Of a stretch of 64,000 nucleotides of DNA, positions 57,733 to 64,000 are shown in pieces (the stretch's first letter is position 1; every line of letters begins with the position of its first letter). A program made the translations under genes and the position numbers. The notes below the pieces were generated by a model, which saw only the letters and a list, made by a program, of their open reading frames with translations, was not told where the DNA came from and did not search any database. Origin of the DNA: Eublepharis macularius. Its lineage: Eukaryota > Chordata > Lepidosauria > Squamata > Eublepharidae. The stretch lies in NCBI RefSeq assembly GCF_028583425.1, contig NC_072801.1:10746001-10810000 (forward strand). The letters are read 5' to 3'.

Positions 57733-58955
57733 CAGATCCTGCCAGACGAACCTAGTTTCCTTCTTTGATTGAGTGACCAGCTTACTGGATCGGGGGAACT
57801 CTGTTGACGTGATTTATCTGGATTTCAGTAAAGCTTTTGATAAGGTCCCCCATGACATTCTGATGGGCAAACTGGAAGACTGTGGAGTAGACTATAGGAC
57901 AGTTCGGTGGATAGGGAACTGGTTGGAGGACCGCACTCAAAGAGTGGTGGTCAACGGCGTTTCATCAGATTGGAGGGAGGTGTCCAGTGGGGTGCCGCAG
58001 GGCTCGGTTTTGGGCCCGGTACTTTTCAATATTTTTATCAATGATCTGGATGAAGGAGTGGAAGGGCTGCTCATTAAATTTGCTGATGATACCAAATTGG
58101 GAGGGGTAGCAAACACCCAAGAAGACAGAATTAAAATTCAACAAGACCTGAATACTCTGGAGAAGTGGGCAGCTGTGAATAGGATGCAATTCAACAAAGA
58201 CAAGTGCACAGTATTACATCTGGGCCACAAAAATGAGAAGCACAAATACTGGATGGGGGATACACTTCTGGGCAGTAGTATATGTGAAAGGGATCTTGGG
58301 GTAAGAGTGGACTGTAAACTGAATATGAGCAGTCAGTGTGATGTGGTGGCAAAAAAGGCTAATTCAATCCTGGGTTGTATCAAAGGGGCCATAGCATCAA
58401 AATTGCAGGAGGTCATAGCCCCTCTCTATACTGCCTTGGTCAGGCCACACCTGGAGTATTGTGTGCAGTTCTGGAGGCCTCACTTCAAAAAGGATGTGGA
58501 CAAAATCGAGAGGGTGCAGAGGAGAGCAACAAGGATAATCAGGGGTCTGGAGACTGAGCCCTATGAGGAAAGGCTGAGGGCCTTGGGAATGTTTAGTTTG
58601 GAGAAGAGGAGGTTGAGGGGGGACATGATTGCTCTCTTTAAATATTTGAAAGGCTGTCATTTGGAGGAGGGCAGGGAGCTGTTCCAGTTGGCAGCAGAGG
58701 GTAGGACGCGAAGCAATGGGCTAAAACTACATGCACAAAGGTACCGACTGGATATTAGGAAGAACTTTTTCACGGTCAGAGTAGTTCAAAAGTGGAATCA
58801 GCTGCCTAGGGAGGTGGTGAGCTCCCCCTCACTGGCAGTTTTCAAGAAGAGGCTGGATGAATTCTTGTCAGAGATGTTTTAGGCTGATCCTGCACTGGGC
58901 AGGGGGTTGGACTAGATGGTCTGTATGGCCCCTTCCAACTCTATGATTCTATGCC
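57733..58955 (+). mobile_element. CR1 LINE, 5'-truncated, open frame and intact 3' end
   Basis: Holds an open 369-codon reverse-transcriptase frame and a 3' UTR (GGCTGATCCTGCACTGGGCA) ending in two units of the 8-base CR1 tail (CTCTATGATTCTATG). 5' truncation is usual for LINEs. The open frame and intact tail suggest a young copy. Confidence 0.9.
57773..58882 (+). CDS. CR1 reverse transcriptase, C-terminal half of ORF2
   Basis: The frame begins within the reverse transcriptase (VDVIYLDFSKAFDKVPH, the first catalytic aspartate). It includes SSGVPQGSVLGPVLFNIFIN and the active-site FADDTKLGG, then LEKWAAVNRMQFNKDKC, the VRPHLEYCVQFWRPHF region, VQRRATRII and the end FKKRLDEFLSEMF. The endonuclease and early palm are missing, so the initial ATG is not a true start. 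It is open throughout, in contrast to the older CR1 copy at 18430. It would reverse transcribe its own RNA only if supplied with the missing part. Confidence 0.9.
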   Translation: MTSLLDRGNSVDVIYLDFSKAFDKVPHDILMGKLEDCGVDYRTVRWIGNWLEDRTQRVVVNGVSSDWREVSSGVPQGSVLGPVLFNIFINDLDEGVEGLLIKFADDTKLGGVANTQEDRIKIQQDLNTLEKWAAVNRMQFNKDKCTVLHLGHKNEKHKYWMGDTLLGSSICERDLGVRVDCKLNMSSQCDVVAKKANSILGCIKGAIASKLQEVIAPLYTALVRPHLEYCVQFWRPHFKKDVDKIERVQRRATRIIRGLETEPYEERLRALGMFSLEKRRLRGDMIALFKYLKGCHLEEGRELFQLAAEGRTRSNGLKLHAQRYRLDIRKNFFTVRVVQKWNQLPREVVSSPSLAVFKKRLDEFLSEMF

Positions 58956-59620
58956 CCAAGCGAAGGGGCACAGACCCTAAAACCGCTCCGTCAGTTTTAT
59001 ACCCCATTCATCCTGCTGAGAGAAACCTCTCGCTGGCTGACGAGCTGCTACCAATCACAGCAGGCAATACTGTGCTAAAAAGGACGGATCATATGACTGT
59101 ATATGGTAGTTTCATACCTAGGCTCAGATGCTTACGTCCACCCGCATGTACAACGCAGAACGTGTTTAACTTCTCATCCAAGCTCTCGCTTCCTCTCTTG
59201 ACATATTTTACTAGAATAACCTGCTCCTGGAATTATGGTTTTCTGAATGCATTTAGACGATCTGGTTGAGCTGGTCATAAAACAACAGCGGGCGTGAGGG
59301 AAATCAGCTGAACTTGTATTCAGGTTGGCCTTTGGGTGACACAAAACCAGGTCAAGCTCCCATTTAATCCGGCCGCTGTAAGGCAGAACTCGAACGCTAC
59401 TGTACCAGGGCCTTTCAAAGTACCAGACTCGAAGTCCTCTGCTAAATCACCCAAGATATAAATTGAACAATTGACTTGGCATTGTTTTCTGTGGCCTACT
59501 TTCATCTCCCTCTGTGGCACATTTCCCAGAATGAGAAGAAGGTGGAGAGATTTATAAAGTGTGGCTGTTTGGTTAAAAAAAAATTGCAATGGCAAACGTG
59601 GATCCAGAAAGACTCCTGAG

Positions 59621-59864
59621 CAGGGCTTTTTTTCAGGGGGAATGCGGGAGAACGGAGTTCTGGAACCTCTTGGAAATGGTCACATGGCTGGTGGCTCCGC
59701 CCCCCTGATCTCCAGACAGAGGGGAGTTGAGATTGACCGCGCGGAGGGCAATCTCAACTCCCCTCTGTTTGGAGATCAGGGGGCGGGGCCACCAGCCATG
59801 TGACCATTTTCTCTGAGGGCAACCCACTGAGGGCACCACCTCTTTTCCCAGAAAAAAAGCCGTG
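59621..59864. mobile_element. Foldback MITE F1, copy 4, inverted, perfect 8-bp TSD
   Basis: Starts CAGGGCTTTTTTTCAGGGG, ends CAGAAAAAAAGCCGTG. TSD CTCCTGAG at 59613-59620 and 59865-59872. The outer asymmetric parts show it lies in opposite orientation to the other copies. Confidence 0.9.
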
Positions 59865-60163
59865 CTCCTGAGAAACTTGGTGGATGCCGTTGCTATTATT
59901 AATGAATTACTTTGCAGGGCACAGCACTGTCGGGGGGGGGGGGAAGAAAGCTGGGGCTGAGTACCAGTACGAAAGGGCTACCTCCTATCTTCTGTTTTGA
60001 GCCCCTTCCCCCACAGCCGTAAGAAATATGTTACTCCCCCCCCTCCATGCTTTACAAAGTAACAAAGGCCCTTGCCCCCAGAGGTTTACAATCAACATTT
60101 AAGGGAGAAGTTAAACACATAGAGAAAAGGAAAGAAAATCCTACAGTGAGGCAGGGCCCCTCC

Positions 60164-60385
60164 TAGGGTTGCCAGTCTCCAGGTAGTGGCTGGAGAACTC
60201 CCAGTATAACAACCAGTCTCCAGGCCACAGAGATCAGTTCACCTGGAGAAAATGGCTACTTTAGGGGGTGGACTCTATGGAATTATGCCATGCCAAGGGC
60301 CTTTCCCTCCCCAAACCCCACTTTCTCCAGGTTTCACCCCCCCCCAGACCTCCAGGAATTTCCCAACTTGGAGCTGGCAACCCTA
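60164..60385. mobile_element. hAT-like MITE with perfect 8-bp TSD, copy 2
   Basis: 222 bases, TAGGGTTGCC to GGCAACCCTA. TSD GCCCCTCC at 60156-60163 and 60386-60393. Most of it matches 38961-39179 (for example TGGAATTATGCCATGCCAAG in both). Confidence 0.9.
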
Positions 60386-60809
60386 GCCCCTCCAGGTGTC
60401 AATTCACTTGGTTCCCATGTTTGGGAGATGGAGGCAGAGGGCGGCAGATCCTAGTTTAGAATGCTGTTTTTAAATGTTCTTACAAATAGAATGTAAGCCG
60501 AGAGAAGCCAAGAGAAAGGGAAGGGTCACCTCCGCTCCCCTCTTTCCCTGTTGTGCAGTGGTGTGTGGGGGTTTTTTTATGCAAAGGAACATTAAAAACT
60601 GACTTGCTCCACCCATTCTCTGAAGTGGCACTATCCAGTTTTTTACTTCATTCTTTTTGACTGCGTGATCAGCCACTTTTTGGTCAAAGGGGCCGGCTCA
60701 CGGCTTCACAGAAAAGGCGTGTTTCTATCAAAAGTCTGTTAAACTCCTAAGCACTTTGGGACGGGGGTATATAAAAAGGGCCTCTTCCTGGATCACTCGG
60801 CTTGCCAGT

Positions 60810-60943
60810 TAAGAATCTCAAGCCCTGCGCTCCGTACCCCCTTAGGTATTCAACAGAGACAGGGCCTTTTCAGTGGTGAGGCCTGGCCTTAGGAATTTCT
60901 CCCTCTTGAGTTCTGCCCTGCTGTCATTCAGGCATTAGGCTAA
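60810..60943 (+). repeat. Possible LINE (L2/CR1-like) 3' fragment
   Basis: GACAGGGCCTTTTCAGTGGT and CATTCAGGCATTAGGCTAAA resemble the 3' part of reptile LINEs that lies just before the tail. Confidence 0.4.
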
Positions 60944-61322
60944 AACAAACGCTTGAATCAAAAGCCTGTTTACTCCAGGCTTTTGATTCCGATGCTATCC
61001 CGCCTTGTCAGGTGTCTGCTTTTATTTTCTGGCCTGTATCCCACCCAATTCTTGACACACTTAAAATGATTTTATATTGCCTTTACTTGCTGGTGATGTT
61101 ATGATTGCTAGACGGAGACTATTTTCTTGCTGGTGGGGTCGTTGCATGCCGTTTCAGTGTGGTTTTGAATTTTGTTTTTACTTCGTTATTAATCGCCTGA
61201 AGCAAGTTGCTGGAGAGACAGCATGCAGATCTTCTAAATGAATGCATGGTTCTTCTGGGCGGGAGGTTCAGGCATAGGGAGGCCACAGCAAGAGAAAGCA
61301 AGACGCAGGAGCTGCCGGAGCT
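60944..61322 (+). repeat. 379-bp repeat, left member of an inverted pair
   Basis: AACAAACGCTTGAATCAAAA to CAGGAGCTGCCGGAGCT. Its reverse complement, of equal length and with only scattered differences, is at 62955-63333. A 14-bp hairpin (60955-60968 with 60976-60989) lies near its outer end in both copies. Family not recognised. Confidence 0.8.
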
Positions 61323-61492
61323 GCCCCGTGCAGTGAATCACCAGGGATATTCCCTAATGTGTTGAAGTGTTGCTGGGCTCCCCTCACCCAAGCGGACCAT
61401 TGCGTATTTCTGACCAGGAAGTCCTAAAATGTTTTCCCAGTCAGGTGCAGATTTGCCTCTTGCATGTCTTATATCTGACTCTTGCTTACTAC

Positions 61493-61748
61493 CAGGGCTT
61501 TTTTTCTGGGAAAAGAGGTGGTGGAACTCAGTGGGTTGCCCTCGGAGAAAATGGTCACATGGCCGGTGGCCCCGCCCCCTGATCTCCAGACAGAGGGGAG
61601 TTTTAGATTGCCCTCCGCGCGGTAGCGCAGAGGGCAATCTAAACTCCCCTCTATCTGGAGATCAGGGGGCGGGGCCACCGGCCATGTGACCATTTTCAAA
61701 AGGTTCCGGAACTCCGTTCCACCGCGTTCCTGCTGAAAAAAAGCCCTG
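61493..61748. mobile_element. Foldback MITE F1, copy 5, perfect 8-bp TSD
   Basis: Starts CAGGGCTTTTTTTCTGGG, ends GAAAAAAAGCCCTG. TSD CTTACTAC at 61485-61492 and 61749-61756. Both arms carry a CCGG in place of the CTGG found in the other copies. Confidence 0.9.
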
Positions 61749-62345
61749 CTTACTACTCAGATCAACTTCTGAGAGTAAGCTTTTAGGTGGCTTAGGGCTG
61801 TAGAAACAGAGGAGTGAAATGTACGCACAATGGACAGGAAGAAAGTGGAGGCAAGGCCATATTTATGTACTCAGGGACATCTGTGCTGGACTACTGCAAC
61901 ATGTTTTGCAACAAACTACTCTTGAAGACTGTTTTAGAAAATTCGCTTAGTTCGAAATGCAGCATATACTCTGTTTATGGGACTTAAGCGATGAGAGCAT
62001 ATAGTATATTGTTTTGAAATAATTTTGCAGACTCCCAGTCTGTCTCTAGGCACAACTGAAAATGCTGATGTTAAAAACTTTAAATGGCCTTGTTGAGGTA
62101 CCTTAAGAAGCCCCCCCTTCCCCACCCACACACTCAGAGCTTCTGAGCAGGATCCAGACAGCATTCTTCTACAGTTAAACGGATGGGAGTCCTTTGTGCT
62201 AGAGAAACCTCACGGAACTCTTTCCACAGAGAGGTCTGACACATTTGCTTCTCCCTTTCTTAAAGAAAAAAAAAGATGAAAAACGTTATCTTTGTTTTGG
62301 GGGAAGCCAACAGTTTCCAGCTTGTGCTGAGGGGCTTGACCATTT

Positions 62346-62420
62346 TTAGTACACTGTACACTTTGCATCTGATGAAGAGAGCTGTGGTTCTCGAAAGCTT
62401 ATGCTACAATAAACTTAGTC
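62346..62420 (+). repeat. Penelope-derived fragment with hammerhead-like core
   Basis: CTGATGA (62369-62375), a GAGAG/TTCTC stem, GAAA (62393-62396) and then GC-TTAT-GC-T, followed by ACAATAAACTTAGTCT. This is the single-arm form of the pLTR end seen as foldbacks elsewhere. Confidence 0.65.
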
Positions 62421-62954
62421 TGCTGCTCTTACATTGCATAGGCAACAAAATACTGCTTTGCAGCTATTGTGGATATACTAGTAATGTGCCATTTTGAGGT
62501 ACTATTTACATCCTTTGTTTTGATGCAAAGACATACAAATGTACCATCTTCCAGCAGTTCCTGATGACAGAACAGTGCCACATTTCAGTTTCTTGTTAGT
62601 GTGAAAGTACTCTAAAATTTCTGAAACCCTGTGGGGACCGTTTCTCCCAAACCTCTGTCTGCCTCCCTGTGTTTCAAAGGCTGATTGTGGTCCAAAATGG
62701 GTCGGGCCAGAATACGGTATGGTCCAAATGGTGCAACACTCTTCAAAGGCCTGCGGCGCTCCTATAACTCCTCATTTGTGTTTGCGAGGGACCAGATTCC
62801 AGGTTTGCCAAGATGTAGGTAACCTGCCCTATCTCGTGTTCTCAATCAGGTGCATATCAGTTGACAGCTCATTGAACACAATATGGAAAGCAGTAACAAT
62901 AGAAAGCAGGGCAACTGAAGTTATTTCTGCATGCTTTTTAAAAATTGTAAAAAT

Positions 62955-63333
62955 AGCTCTGGCAGCTCTTGCGTCTTGCTTTCTCTTGCTGTGGCCTCCC
63001 TATGCCTGAATCTCCCATCCAGAAAAACCATGCATTCATTTAGAAGATCTGCATGCTGTCTCTCCAGCAACTTGCTTCAGGCGATTAATAACGAAGTAAA
63101 AACAAAATTCAAAACAACACTGAAACAGCATGTAACGACCCCACCAGCAAGAAAATAGTCTCAGTCTTGCAATCATAACATCACCAGAAAGTAAAGGCAA
63201 TATAAAATCATTTTAAGTGTGTCAAGAATTGGGCGGGATACAGGCTAAAAAATAAAAGCAGACACCTGACAAGACAGGATAACATCGGAATCAAAAGCCT
63301 GGCGTAAACAGGCTTTTGATTCAAGCGTTTGTT
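62955..63333 (-). repeat. 379-bp repeat, right member of an inverted pair
   Basis: Reverse complement of 60944-61322, from AGCTCTGGCAGCTCTTGCGT to AATCAAAAGCCTGG, hairpin, and AAGCGTTTGTT. Confidence 0.8.
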
Positions 63334-64000
63334 GGGTCGACTTATGACACTCGAGGGTATCATAAGCCAAGCACGCCCCCCTATCCAGCCCCTTGAACTA
63401 CTTCCAAACTGGCTGGCTGCCTAGCTGTTCCTGGACAGGTCCTTTTCATGGTGATGAATCACGATGTTGCATCATCGGAAGGTGCTTGAAAATTCATTTT
63501 ATCATATCTGCATCATCTCTGGCAAGACTTGGGGGAGAAGATTGAGTGAAGCAGTGGTAATTAAGCCCTGGCTGTCACCACACATGGGAATATGGATTAC
63601 AGCAGCATCTACTGCATACCCAAAGAAAAAGAAATTTGCTTAACTTTGCTGTGGTCAGGAAACCTCATTTCATGATCTGCCTAAATTATATAAATTACAT
63701 AGAGATGTGTATGTTTTCCTGGTTTTGCAAAATGCTGGGCTTTTTTAAAAATTCAAGGAAAGGACCTAGGACAAAAGTCATTTTAAACAAATGCTCTTCT
63801 GCATGTGCCGCTAATAGCATCTCCACATTTGTTCCTACACAGAAGCCATTTTCAAAACTGATGGATGCCCAGCAATAGCAAAGAACATACCAGTTGCAGC
63901 TGCGCAAATGGAGCAACAAATAGGGTGGTGGTGGTTTGGGCAAGAGTCAAAGGCGCCACTCTGTTGGTACTATTTGCCCAAGGTGGCAAAATGGTGCATA
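63334..64000. other. Non-coding DNA at window end
   Basis: No repeat or gene recognised. Short frames only. Confidence 0.5.

Noticed and set aside
60944-61322. Helitron 3' end (hairpin near terminus)
   Set aside because: The hairpin lies about 11 bases from the repeat boundary, but no CTRR terminus follows, and the pair is in inverted orientation.
52953-61748. CRISPR-like or other regularly spaced repeat array
   Set aside because: Units are 250-bp palindromes with different spacing, orientation and individual TSDs: transposon insertions in a vertebrate genome.

Overview
The window is vertebrate nuclear DNA from a squamate reptile, probably a non-snake lizard. Two housekeeping genes on the minus strand are fully readable: FBXL18 (five coding exons, 38404 down to 13109, 711 residues) and ACTB (five coding exons, 46394 down to 43641, 375 residues, plus a non-coding first exon near 48730-48850). 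The adjacent FBXL18-ACTB order on one strand matches human chromosome 7p22. The squamate call rests on a complete Sauria SINE with a 13-bp target-site duplication (TSD), a Bov-B LINE fragment, CR1 LINEs, a Penelope-like element with a GIY-YIG frame, and families of short repeats common in lizard genomes.

Layout. 1-13108 is the downstream flank of FBXL18: no recognisable gene, several old repeats, some non-repetitive AT-rich blocks and a 5S-rRNA-derived fragment. 13109-38404 is FBXL18. Its 16.4-kb last intron and smaller introns carry Penelope foldbacks, CR1, Sauria SINE, tRNA SINEs, a solo LTR and nested MITEs. Its CpG-rich promoter (38384-38700) has three YY1-type motifs in sense orientation. 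38700-42954 is intergenic, with a MITE and Bov-B. 42955-48950 is ACTB, with an almost canonical CCAAT/CArG/TATA promoter, a second identical CArG box in intron 1, and a zipcode-like motif after the stop codon. 49000-64000 is upstream of ACTB: no host gene, but a dense accumulation of mobile DNA including a 369-codon CR1 reverse-transcriptase frame.

The least expected structure is a cluster of five copies of a palindromic foldback transposon in 9 kb (52953-61748). Four have clear 8-bp TSDs, and some substitutions are shared by both arms, as if the arms had been homogenised. A second, unrelated 210-bp near-palindrome lies at 53553-53762, and a 379-bp inverted repeat pair sits at 60944/62955. 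Penelope-derived foldbacks in the window carry hammerhead-ribozyme-like cores. No defence system, phage or bacterial locus is present. Family names for most repeats are from recognition of sequence patterns, not from a database search.
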